Source of the DNA: Kordia sp.
GTDB lineage: Bacteria > Bacteroidota > Bacteroidia > Flavobacteriales > Flavobacteriaceae
Assembly (NCBI RefSeq): GCF_022447245.1
Contig: NZ_JAKVBC010000024.1
Coordinates: 18,495 to 82,494, forward strand
DNA length: 64,000 nucleotides
Direction of reading: 5' to 3'
The notes beneath the pieces are model-generated. The model was not told the origin of the DNA and ran no database searches. It was given only the letters and a program-made list of their open reading frames with translations. The position numbers and the translations under genes were made by a program. Each line of letters starts with the position of its first letter. The first letter of the stretch is position 1. Below are positions 7,922 through 16,059 of the stretch, in pieces.

Positions 7922-9328
7922 ATGAAGATAGAACAAATACATACAGGCTGCCTAGCACAAGGCGCATATTACATAGAAAGCAACGGAGAAGGTGCCATTA
8001 TTGATCCTTTACGTGAAGTACAACCTTATCTTGAAAAAGCGCAACAACAAAACGCAAAAATCAAATACATTTTTGAAACGCATTTTCATGCTAATTTTGT
8101 CAGTAGACATGTTACTTTAGCTGAAAAAACAGGCGCTCCCATTGTGTATGGTCCTAACGCTAAACCTGCGTTTGAAGCCGTAATAGCAGAAGACAACCAA
8201 GAGTTTACTTTAGGAAATATTACGATTATTGCTTTACATACACCAGGCCATACGATGGAAAGCACTTCGTATCTGTTGCGTGATGAAAGTGGAAAAGATC
8301 ATGCGTTATTTAGTGGTGACACCTTGTTTTTAGGTGATGTTAGGAAGACCTGATTTAGCACAAAAAGCAGGTGAAATTACCGTAGAAGATTTGGCAAGTC
8401 ATTTATTTAATAGTTTACGCGAAAAAATCAAGCCTTTAGCAGATGACGTCATTGTATATCCTGCACATGGATCAGGTTCTGCCTGCGGAAAAACATGATG
8501 AAAGAAACTGTTGATACTTTAGGCTATCAGAAGAAAGTTAACTATGCTCTACGAGTTAGTATGACAAAGGAGGAATTCATTAAAGAAGTTACCGATGGTT
8601 TACTTCCGCCTCCAAGTTATTTTCCTGATAATGTAAAGCTTAACAAAAAAGGATATGATGATATTTCAGAAGTGTTACAACGCGGTACAACTGCTTTGTC
8701 ACCGACAGAATTTGAAGTTATTGCCAACGAAACCAATGCTATTGTCTTAGACGTTCGTCATCAAGATGAATTTGTAAAAGGTCACATTCCGCGGTCCATT
8801 TTTATAGGATTGGATGGAAGTTTTGCTCCTTGGGTTGGTACACTAATTGCCGATATCAAACAACCAATTTTATTAGTCGCTCAAGAAAATCGTGAGGAGG
8901 AAACAGTTACACGATTATCAAGAGTTGGTTTTGATCACACCTTAGGATATTTGCAAGGCGGATTTGACGCATGGAAAAATGCTACTAAAGAATACGATAC
9001 TGTAAGTTCAATCACTTCAGAGGCTTTTCAGAAGGTATACCAAACAGCACTGCCCGTATTTGATGTACGACTTGATGCTGAATTTACCTCAGAACACATT
9101 TTGGAAGCAACAAACACACCTGTAGATTATATAAATAACCATTTAGCTGAATTTCCAAAAGAGGAAACATTTTATGTGTATTGTACTGGTGGCTATCGTA
9201 GTGTTATTGCTGCTTCTATATTAAAAAGTAGAGGCATTCATAACCTTATCAATATTAAAGGTGGATTTAAAGCGATTGAAGAAACGACAATTCCTGTTTC
9301 TGAATTTGTATGTCCATCGAGTTTATAA
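7922..9328 (+). pseudogene. CstB-like persulfide dioxygenase-rhodanese, two compensating frameshifts
   Basis: The full 469-codon span encodes a metallo-beta-lactamase-fold domain, a degenerate rhodanese domain lacking the active cysteine, and a C-terminal rhodanese domain with the loop CTGGYRS. This is the domain order of CstB, which oxidises persulfides to thiosulfate. The first domain has THFHANFVSRH and HTPGHT. Reading breaks at about 8341, where one extra base turns DVGRPDLAQ into DVRKT-stop. The frame is restored at about 8490, where an A6 run is one base short in GKNMMKET. The span is a multiple of three. It is either a pseudogene or a functional gene with two homopolymer-type sequence errors. 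The usual metal-site Asp after HFHA is Asn. Confidence 0.75.
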
Positions 9329-9415
9329 ATAAAATTTGAGTGCAGTTAGGTAAGAAAAATGTTTTGAGTTTGTTATGGCAAAATCACTCAACTGTACTCA
9401 ATATATCAATACTTT

Positions 9416-9461
9416 CTGTGACTAAAGTTACTGAGTCCTAATCAAGGAACTCTTATTTTTA
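9416..9461 (+). promoter_or_regulatory. Crp/Fnr-type operator and promoter of the rhodanese gene
   Basis: CTGTGAC-TAAA-GTTACTG (9416-9433), with one change in the left arm, is centred 33.5 bp before TTTA (9458-9461) in TATTTTTA. Confidence 0.65.
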
Positions 9462-9485
9462 CACGGATAACCTAAATCTACATAT

Positions 9486-9830
9486 ATGTATTTTACCAAT
9501 GCTTTATTTGGCAGAGAATCAAAATCCTTAGAAGGAATCGAAATCTTAGAGGTTGCCGTTTTCAAAGAAGCCATTTCCGCAGCAGATGTCCAATTACTAG
9601 ACGTCCGCACAAAACTAGAACACAATGCTGGACATATTGAAAATTCCATGAATATTGACTTTTTTGATCGTACCAACTTTGCAGAAAACTTTGCAGGTTT
9701 CAATAGAGATCAACCTATCTATGTATACTGTCGTTCAGGAAATAGAAGTCAACGCAGTGCTAAAAAACTAGCAAAATTAGGGTTCAAGAAAGTTTATGAT
9801 TTAAAAGGCGGTTATAAAGCTTGGAAATAG
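9486..9830 (+). CDS. Single-domain rhodanese-like sulfurtransferase
   Basis: A 114-residue protein made of one rhodanese domain. It has the family motifs LLDVRTKLEHNAGHIENS, the active loop CRSGNRSQ with the persulfide-carrying cysteine, and the C-terminal LKGGYKAWK. It transfers sulfane sulfur between thiols. Its own Crp/Fnr-type operator places it in the same regulon as the CstB-like gene upstream and cytochrome bd downstream. Confidence 0.88.
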   Translation: MYFTNALFGRESKSLEGIEILEVAVFKEAISAADVQLLDVRTKLEHNAGHIENSMNIDFFDRTNFAENFAGFNRDQPIYVYCRSGNRSQRSAKKLAKLGFKKVYDLKGGYKAWK

Positions 9831-9831
9831 T

Positions 9832-10428
9832 CTATTTCATCAACACCAATGTTATCATACTCCTTAAATCATTTACATTCGTGCTTTTTACATGTTCTAA
9901 TAATGAAAGTTGATGTGTGGTAAGCATTTCGTTTAATAATGCTCTTGTGAGTAAGAAACGTTCTGATTGATCTGGTAAGAAATATACGCCGTCTTGTAAA
10001 AGTGTTGATTTCCCTTCAATGCCAATATCGGAAGTCATTCGTATAAATAAACTTCCATCCTTTTTTAACACACGTACCAATTCAGAAAACATTGCTTTAA
10101 AATGTGTTTCACTTTTTGCAAAATGTAAAACAGCATTGCACAAAACATGATCAAACATAGTATCAGAAAAAGGTAGTTTTTCTAAAGCTGATACTTTAAA
10201 ATTCTCAGAAAGTTTTGGATATCGTTCTTGAAGATTTTTTATATGTTCTGTATTGATATCATTTGCGTAAAATGGAATACCACTTTGGTGGAAGTAATGT
10301 AAATTTCGCCCACTTCCGCAACCTGCATCCAAAATCAGATCATTTTGTTGATAGCGTCCTTTTAAAATTTGATCTATCAAATAAATATCTGCATTCCCTA
10401 AAATTTCGGTTAAAATGTGTTGTTTCAT
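9832..10428 (-). CDS. Class I SAM-dependent methyltransferase
   Basis: A 198-residue methyltransferase. Motif I, LDAGCGSGRNLHYF (about residues 33-46), binds S-adenosylmethionine. It is followed by an acidic residue at the end of strand 2 (YANDIN) and by motif IV-like DHVLCNAVLHF. It is convergent with the rhodanese gene and interrupts the co-oriented sulfur genes. It has no operator of the shared type, so it may be a passenger. The substrate is unknown; tellurite-resistance TehB-like enzymes are similar in size. Confidence 0.78.
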   Translation of the reverse strand: MKQHILTEILGNADIYLIDQILKGRYQQNDLILDAGCGSGRNLHYFHQSGIPFYANDINTEHIKNLQERYPKLSENFKVSALEKLPFSDTMFDHVLCNAVLHFAKSETHFKAMFSELVRVLKKDGSLFIRMTSDIGIEGKSTLLQDGVYFLPDQSERFLLTRALLNEMLTTHQLSLLEHVKSTNVNDLRSMITLVLMK

Positions 10429-10599
10429 ACTAGTAAAATAAGGAATTCAATTTACAATTCTAATAGTTTTATTTCACACCTTAAAAAAGTTATAATTCAC
10501 AAGCAAATATTTCTTAAAATCGCATGGTCTATCTGCAAAAAATCCGTATTTTATATAGTATAATATACGTAAAAAATAGTTGATATAAAAACGTATTTC

Positions 10600-10644
10600 G
10601 CAACCATAGTTGCCTATTAAATAAGCATTTGTGATGTATCTTTG
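10600..10644 (+). promoter_or_regulatory. Crp/Fnr-type operator and promoter of cydAB
   Basis: GCAAC-CATA-GTTGC (10600-10613) keeps the 4-bp spacer but has G for T in the arms. It is centred 34.5 bp before TTTG of a perfect -7 element, TATCTTTG (10637-10644). This promoter rules out any start codon before 10650. Confidence 0.65.
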
Positions 10645-10663
10645 CAGTACAAAATTCTTCACC

Positions 10664-12049
10664 ATGGATACAGAAATTCTCGCTCGAATCCAATTTGCTT
10701 TCACAATTGCCTTTCATTACATTTATCCGCCTTTAAGTATTGGTCTTGGACTTTTAATGGTACTGTTTGAAAGTATGTATATCCGTACAAAAAACAAGAA
10801 GTATCACATCCTCGCAAAATTCTGGACAAAAATCTTTGCACTCACCTTTGGAATTGGTGTTGTGACTGGTATTGTGATGGAATTTGAATTTGGAACCAAT
10901 TGGGCAGTATATTCACGGTATGTAGGTGATGTGTTTGGAAGCGCCTTAGCTGCTGAAGGGATTTTTGCCTTTGCTTTAGAGAGTGGATTTCTCGGAATTT
11001 TACTTTTTGGATGGAATCGTGTAAAACCTTGGGTACATCTAGTCTCTACCATTGGTGTGTTTCTAGGTTCTATGTTTTCTGCCGTTTGGATTGTGGTAGC
11101 CAATAGTTGGCAACAAACACCTGCAGGTTACCAAATTGTTGGGGAAGGACTCAATGCACGAGCCGAAATCACTGATTTTTGGGCCATGGTTTTTAATCCT
11201 TCAAGTGTAGATAGAGTACTTCATGTTTGGCTAGGTGCATTGCTAGCTGGTGCGTTTTTAGTTTTAAGCGTACATGCCTATTATATTGTAAAAAATCGTT
11301 TTGTAGAAATTTCAAAACCTGCATTCAAAATTGCATTGGTCGTTGCGGCTGTATTTTCGTTGGCGCAATTATACACAGGGCATCATTCTGCGGAAGGCGT
11401 AGCAGTAAATCAACCTGCAAAACTGGCTGCCATGGAAGGGCATTTTAAAGCCAGTGCGCCTGCAGATCTGTATTTGTTTGGTTGGGTTGATAAAGAGTCG
11501 CAGGAAGTGACTGGACTTAAAATTCCTGGCGGACTTTCCTTTTTGCTACATTATGATACAGAAGCGCCCGTTACAGGTTTAAATGCCTTTCCCGAAGAAG
11601 ATAGACCTGGACAAATTAATGCCGTATTTCAATTTTATCATATCATGATTGCTATCGGAATGATCCTTATCGGATTGTCCTTATACGGCGTTTTTCTTTG
11701 GTGGAAAGGAAAACTATTTCGTAAAAAAGGATTGCTTTGGGTATTTGTATTTGCTGCTATTTTGCCACAAATTGCCAATCAAGCAGGTTGGTTTGCTGCC
11801 GAAATGGGACGACAACCTTGGGTTGTATATGGACATTTGCGAACCAATGAAGCCTTTTCACAAGCTGTGACTGATAATCAGATATTGTTCTCCTTAATTC
11901 TATTTATGATTGTATATGCCTTCCTATTCTTATTATTTATCTATTTATTGAATAAAAAGATTCAGCATGGACCATATGAAGCTTCGAAAAAGGATGATAA
12001 TGATAGACCGTTAAACAAAGAAATAACACAAGTAGTAATTGGAAATTAA
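10664..12049 (+). CDS. cydA: Cytochrome bd ubiquinol oxidase subunit I
   Basis: A 461-residue inner-membrane subunit of the high-affinity terminal oxidase that reduces O2 with quinol. The start MDTEILARIQFAFTIAFHYI is canonical, with the haem ligand H18. The Q-loop follows KLAAMEGHF and is of the short type. AEMGRQPWVVYG near residue 390 carries the methionine ligand of haem b558. I chose ATG 10664 because the promoter overlaps the earlier GTG. cydB follows by 6 bp. In Escherichia coli bd oxidase resists sulfide, which fits its place in a sulfide and persulfide regulon. Confidence 0.96.
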   Translation: MDTEILARIQFAFTIAFHYIYPPLSIGLGLLMVLFESMYIRTKNKKYHILAKFWTKIFALTFGIGVVTGIVMEFEFGTNWAVYSRYVGDVFGSALAAEGIFAFALESGFLGILLFGWNRVKPWVHLVSTIGVFLGSMFSAVWIVVANSWQQTPAGYQIVGEGLNARAEITDFWAMVFNPSSVDRVLHVWLGALLAGAFLVLSVHAYYIVKNRFVEISKPAFKIALVVAAVFSLAQLYTGHHSAEGVAVNQPAKLAAMEGHFKASAPADLYLFGWVDKESQEVTGLKIPGGLSFLLHYDTEAPVTGLNAFPEEDRPGQINAVFQFYHIMIAIGMILIGLSLYGVFLWWKGKLFRKKGLLWVFVFAAILPQIANQAGWFAAEMGRQPWVVYGHLRTNEAFSQAVTDNQILFSLILFMIVYAFLFLLFIYLLNKKIQHGPYEASKKDDNDRPLNKEITQVVIGN

Positions 12050-12055
12050 AAGCGT

Positions 12056-13093
12056 ATGGAAACTTTTTTAGGATTAGATTATCCCACTTGGTGGTTTTTA
12101 GTAATTGGTGGATTGTTCTCTGGATACGCCATCTTAGATGGTTTCGATTTTGGAGCTGGTGCTTGGCATTTATTTTTCAAGAAAGATCACAGTCGTCGTA
12201 TTGCCATGAATGCTGTTGGACCTGTTTGGGACGGAAATGAAGTATGGCTTGTAATTGGTGGCGGTGCATTATTTGCTGGTTTCCCAGTGATGTATGCAAC
12301 CTTTTTTTCAAGTATGTATATTCCGTTTATGCTATTTTTAGTCTTCCTGATTTTGCGAGGTATCTCTATTGAAGTCCGAGGGAAAGAAGAATGGCCTTGG
12401 TGGCGAAATATGTTTGATATTATTTACAGTGTTTCCAGCATTATGCTAGCGTTCTTGTTAGGTGTTGTTCTCGGAAATGTATTGCAAGGATTGGCTATTG
12501 GCCCAGAATATCAATATCAAGGAGCAGGATTTTTTGAATTCTTAAATCCATATTCTTTATTGACTGGATTTACTACGTTATTTCTATTCATGACACATGG
12601 TGCTATTTATTTACTGGTTAAAACGGAAGGTAGATTGTTTGCTAAATTGACCATTCTTATGAAACGAGGATTGATTTTATTTATGGTTTTCTTTGGCATC
12701 ACTACAATGTATACTTTGTTATATATCCCACATTTATCTGATGATTTTAAAGCGAATCCAGTTTTATTTGCCGCACCATTAATTACGTTTTTGTCGATTG
12801 CAAATGTGCCACGATTGGCAAATAAAAAACGATACAAACTCGCATTTATATTTTCGTCTATTACCATTGCTTCCATGTTGGTTTTGGTTGCGATAGAATT
12901 ATATCCAACACTGTTATTTTCTACAGTAAATGCGCAATACAATATTGATATATACAATGCTGCTGCTTCAGAAGGTTCTATGGAAAACATGCTGATTATC
13001 GTGGCTATTGGAACACCTTTGGTATTAGGTTATACGTATTTTGTATACCGAACATTTAGAGGAAAAGTTCAGCTAGACGAAACTAGTTATTAA
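12056..13093 (+). CDS. cydB: Cytochrome bd ubiquinol oxidase subunit II
   Basis: A 345-residue membrane protein of normal length for CydB, with about eight hydrophobic segments. The motif DGFDFGAGAW near residue 28 and the stretch GPVWDGNEVWLV near residue 54 identify it. It is needed for assembly and function of the oxidase with CydA and is transcribed with cydA. No small cydX gene or cydDC transporter genes were seen nearby. Confidence 0.96.
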   Translation: METFLGLDYPTWWFLVIGGLFSGYAILDGFDFGAGAWHLFFKKDHSRRIAMNAVGPVWDGNEVWLVIGGGALFAGFPVMYATFFSSMYIPFMLFLVFLILRGISIEVRGKEEWPWWRNMFDIIYSVSSIMLAFLLGVVLGNVLQGLAIGPEYQYQGAGFFEFLNPYSLLTGFTTLFLFMTHGAIYLLVKTEGRLFAKLTILMKRGLILFMVFFGITTMYTLLYIPHLSDDFKANPVLFAAPLITFLSIANVPRLANKKRYKLAFIFSSITIASMLVLVAIELYPTLLFSTVNAQYNIDIYNAAASEGSMENMLIIVAIGTPLVLGYTYFVYRTFRGKVQLDETSY

Positions 13094-13098
13094 ACACT

Positions 13099-13144
13099 CT
13101 GTAACCTAAGTTACTTCCATCTCGATTGGTTTTTCTTTTTTTTG
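13099..13144 (+). promoter_or_regulatory. Crp/Fnr-type operator and promoter of the YeeE-type gene
   Basis: CTGTAAC-CTAA-GTTACTT (13099-13116) is centred 33.5 bp before TTTG (13141-13144). The promoter lies downstream of the TTG at 13126, so translation must start later, at ATG 13162. Confidence 0.68.
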
Positions 13145-13161
13145 CTAAGAAATTACTCGTT

Positions 13162-13719
13162 ATGGAATGGATATATGAACCTTGGCCATGGTATGTTTCT
13201 GGCGTCATGATTGCGCTAGTGATGTTTTTATTAATCATGGTTGGAAAAAACTTTGGAATGTCTGGAAATTTGCGAACTATTTGCAGTATTTGCGGCGCAG
13301 GAAATAAAGCTGATTTTTTTAAGTTTTATTGGAAAGCACAACGTTGGAACTTGATAGTAGTATTAGGAACAATGATTGGCGGATTCATTGTGCATGATTT
13401 TTTAATGCTTGAAGATGCTGTCGCCATCAACTCAACTACAATTGCTGATTTACACGCTTTAGGTTTTGAAAGTGCTGGAAAAGCGTATTTACCTGAAACC
13501 TTATTTTCTTTTGAAGCTTTCTCTACTATAAAAAGTTTTTCATTACTCATTATTGGCGGATTTTTAGTTGGTTTTGGCGCGCGCTATGCTGGCGGTTGTA
13601 CATCAGGTCATGCCATTTCAGGGTTGAGTAATTTACAAGTACCTTCACTCATTGCTGTGATTGGTTTTTTCATTGGCGGTTTACTCATGATTCACATTTT
13701 ATTTCCTTTACTTTTTTAA
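13162..13719 (+). CDS. YeeE/YedE family sulfur-compound transporter
   Basis: A 185-residue inner-membrane protein with five or so hydrophobic segments. The motif ARYAGGCTSGHAISG near residue 148 holds the conserved cysteine of YeeE/YedE (TsuA-like) thiosulfate transporters. A second cysteine motif, CSICGAG, lies near residue 43. Bacteroidetes usually encode this family as two adjacent half-proteins, and the next gene, 3 bp downstream, is the broken second half. Likely substrates are thiosulfate or other small sulfur anions. Confidence 0.82.
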   Translation: MEWIYEPWPWYVSGVMIALVMFLLIMVGKNFGMSGNLRTICSICGAGNKADFFKFYWKAQRWNLIVVLGTMIGGFIVHDFLMLEDAVAINSTTIADLHALGFESAGKAYLPETLFSFEAFSTIKSFSLLIIGGFLVGFGARYAGGCTSGHAISGLSNLQVPSLIAVIGFFIGGLLMIHILFPLLF

Positions 13720-13722
13720 ATT

Positions 13723-14013
13723 ATGAAAAGAACTATTATGTATTTATTGATCGGGATTGTATTCGGAATCACGATGATGAAGTCGGAAACAGTCTCCTGG
13801 TTTTGCATTTATGAAATGTTCATATTTGAATCGTTTCATAAGTATGGAATTATTGGAGTTGCGTTTTTCTTAGGTGTGATCATGACTCAAATTATCAAAC
13901 GCTATAAGATAAAGTCGTTTTATGGAGAAGCGATTTTATTTCCACCGAAATAGAAAAAAGCAGCTCGTTATTTAATTGGTAGAATCATTTTTGGTTTAGG
14001 TGTTTGGTGCTAG
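13723..14013 (+). pseudogene. Decayed DUF6691/YeeE second-half gene
   Basis: Codons 1-76 read as the N-terminal half of a YeeE/YedE-type partner (IGIVFGITMMKSETVSWF), with two hydrophobic segments. TAG at 13951 then interrupts the frame. In the same frame the next codons still read KKAARYLIGRIIFGLGVW, the conserved continuation of this family, before another stop. The part that should hold the second cysteine motif (GACPGP in relatives) is missing. The gene is therefore truncated and damaged, leaving the first half-protein without an intact partner. Confidence 0.7.
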
Positions 14014-14102
14014 AAAAATCATAAACCTAAGATTCACAATTACATCTAAATACTATATTAAAAAAGTAATCGTTTCATAGTTTAGAAAACTAACAACCGA
14101 TG

Positions 14103-15235
14103 ATGAAACAAACTTTACTATTCCTTTTTTTCTAACGTTTTTTACTGGATATACCCAAAACGATACTGTGTTTTAGGTAAAAATTGACGCTAATGTAGAA
14201 AACGCTAATGATCCTGAAGAGAAAGAAATTATAGTACTTTGGACAGCGTATTTACAATCTGGAGAATTCAAAAATTCAGAAATTCCTTTTTGGGGCACCA
14301 GTGAATATCATATTCCAGATGATTTTTTATGGATGGTTGATCTTAGATCCGTTCGTACTAGAACTCCAAAAGTTCAATGTACAGTTTTAGGTATTTTTAA
14401 GGTGGAAAATGGTCATTATGCGATAAAAACTTCTTTAGCCCATTTAGATAAAAATAATACCATTGTTTTGGAAGCAATCCTTTCTGTATATGTTAAAAAA
14501 GTAAATGGAAAATATGTGCTTGTCATTAGTCCTCAGTATCATCAAAATGTTTAGCAAAAAAAGCAATTTGGCGCTATCACCTATTATATTCATCCTCTAC
14601 ATCAATTTGATGAAAAAGATGCTTCTCGCATGAATGCTTTTAATGAAGAAATTGCAAAAATTTTTAAGGTAGCTCCAATTTCATTTAATTATTATGTGAG
14701 TAGTTATTCTGGAGAAATTGTACGTTTGATTGGCTATGATTATATGAGCAAGATTTACATTTCTGGTTAAACTGGCGGCTTGGCAGATATTCATAACCGA
14801 ATTGTGTATGCTGGAAATAATTCAGCGTATTATGCACATGAATTGGTTCATATTTATACATACGAACTTTTCCCAGATACCAATTATTTTTGGTTAAATG
14901 AAGGATTTGCCACGTATATGGATGGAAGCGGTGGCAAAGATTTGGCTTGGTATACTAAGAAATTGAAAGCGTATCTTTTAGAAAATACTGATTTTGAAAT
15001 TTCTCTATTAGAATTGCGCGGTTATATTCCAAATGGTGAAGATCATACCTAATTTAGGTATGTTATTGGCGGATTGATTTGTATAAAAGTTTTTGAAAAA
15101 CACGGAATGCAAGGTGTTATTGATGGCTTACGAACTGTAGACACAGATGCAGACTTTTTCAAGTTTATCAAAGAGAAATTAGGTGTAAACAAAGAGAGAT
15201 TTTCTGCTTATGTTAGAAAAATTGCTGCGGAATAA
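14103..15235 (+). pseudogene. Decayed HExxH metallopeptidase-like exported protein
   Basis: A single frame running to TAA 15233-15235 is interrupted by stops at 14174, 14552, 14768 and 15050. The signal-peptide start at 14103 is in a different frame, so there is also an indel near 14127. The encoded protein would be about 375 residues with a zinc motif HELVHIYTYE followed by NEGFATYMDG, the arrangement of gluzincin peptidases (M1 or peptidase-MA type). All four stops are TAA or TAG, consistent with changed glutamine codons. It has no intact equivalent in the window. Confidence 0.72.
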
Positions 15236-15311
15236 ATTAATCGTAGAAGATTTTGACACATCTTTTTCTCAATATTTATCTAATGTAAGATCTCAATACT
15301 CATAACTAAAA

Positions 15312-15962
15312 TTATATCAATTTCTGCGATCTCGCTTTTTGTACCGCCTCCATTTTGTTATGTACTTGCAATTTTCGGTAGATGTTTTCAATATGTTTGC
15401 GAATGGTGCCAGAGGAGATGAATAAGTTTTCTGCGATTTCGTTATAATTCAATCCTTTGCTCAATTGTAGTAATACATCAGTTTCTCGTTTGGTGAGTTT
15501 TACTTTTTCTATCTCTGAATCTTCTGTGATTTCGATCGGATTTCGTAATAGATTCAACGCTTTTAAAGCAATACTTGGCGACATTGGCGCACCATTATTC
15601 ACCACTTCCAGAATGGATTTATGAATGTTTTCTGCGTTGATTTCTTTCAACAAATAACCATCAGCACCAGCTTGAATTGCTTTAAAAATATTTTCTTCAT
15701 CATCAAAAACAGTCAGCATAATGATTTTGATTTGCGGATGTTTTTCCTTGATGATTTCTGTTGCTTTTATACCATCCATTTCAGGCATTTGAATGTCCAT
15801 CAGAATGACATCTATATTGTGATTTGCTTCCAATTTCCCAATCATCTCCGCACCATTTGCTGCTATAAATTTAAACACAAAATCGTCAAAGAAAGATAGT
15901 TTTTCAATCACCGCTTTGGCTAAAAAATGATTATCTTCTGCAATAGCTATTTTGAGTTTCAT
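15312..15962 (-). CDS. NarL/LuxR family response regulator
   Basis: A 216-residue two-component regulator. The receiver domain has the acidic pair E9-D10, the phosphorylation site D56 in LMDIQMPEMDG, and a conserved T and K (MLTVFDD, LLKEI). The C-terminal LuxR-type helix-turn-helix spans about residues 150-210 (LTKRETDVLLQLSKGLNYNE, then FISSGTIRKHIENI). The kinase gene lies 97 bp upstream in the same direction, so this is its partner. It probably binds the ATACG-N8-CGTAT palindromes found at four promoters here, including that of the kinase. Confidence 0.92.
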   Translation of the reverse strand: MKLKIAIAEDNHFLAKAVIEKLSFFDDFVFKFIAANGAEMIGKLEANHNIDVILMDIQMPEMDGIKATEIIKEKHPQIKIIMLTVFDDEENIFKAIQAGADGYLLKEINAENIHKSILEVVNNGAPMSPSIALKALNLLRNPIEITEDSEIEKVKLTKRETDVLLQLSKGLNYNEIAENLFISSGTIRKHIENIYRKLQVHNKMEAVQKARSQKLI

Positions 15963-16059
15963 GATTTTAGTTTTATTGGTTTACTCGTGAATTTTCTATT
16001 TATTTTGATCATACCTCAACTACACTTTACATGCAGCGTTCAGCACGAAATGTTACTTT

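Noticed and set aside
9832..10428. Methyltransferase as a member of the Crp/Fnr sulfur regulon
   Set aside because: It is on the opposite strand and no matching operator lies before its start.
10631..10663. Longer CydA starting with GTG at 10631
   Set aside because: The -7 element TATCTTTG at 10637-10644 lies inside it, and MDTEILARIQ at 10664 is the canonical start.
13126..13161. Longer YeeE-type protein starting at 13126
   Set aside because: The TTTG -7 element at 13141 lies inside this extension; ATG 13162 matches relatives.
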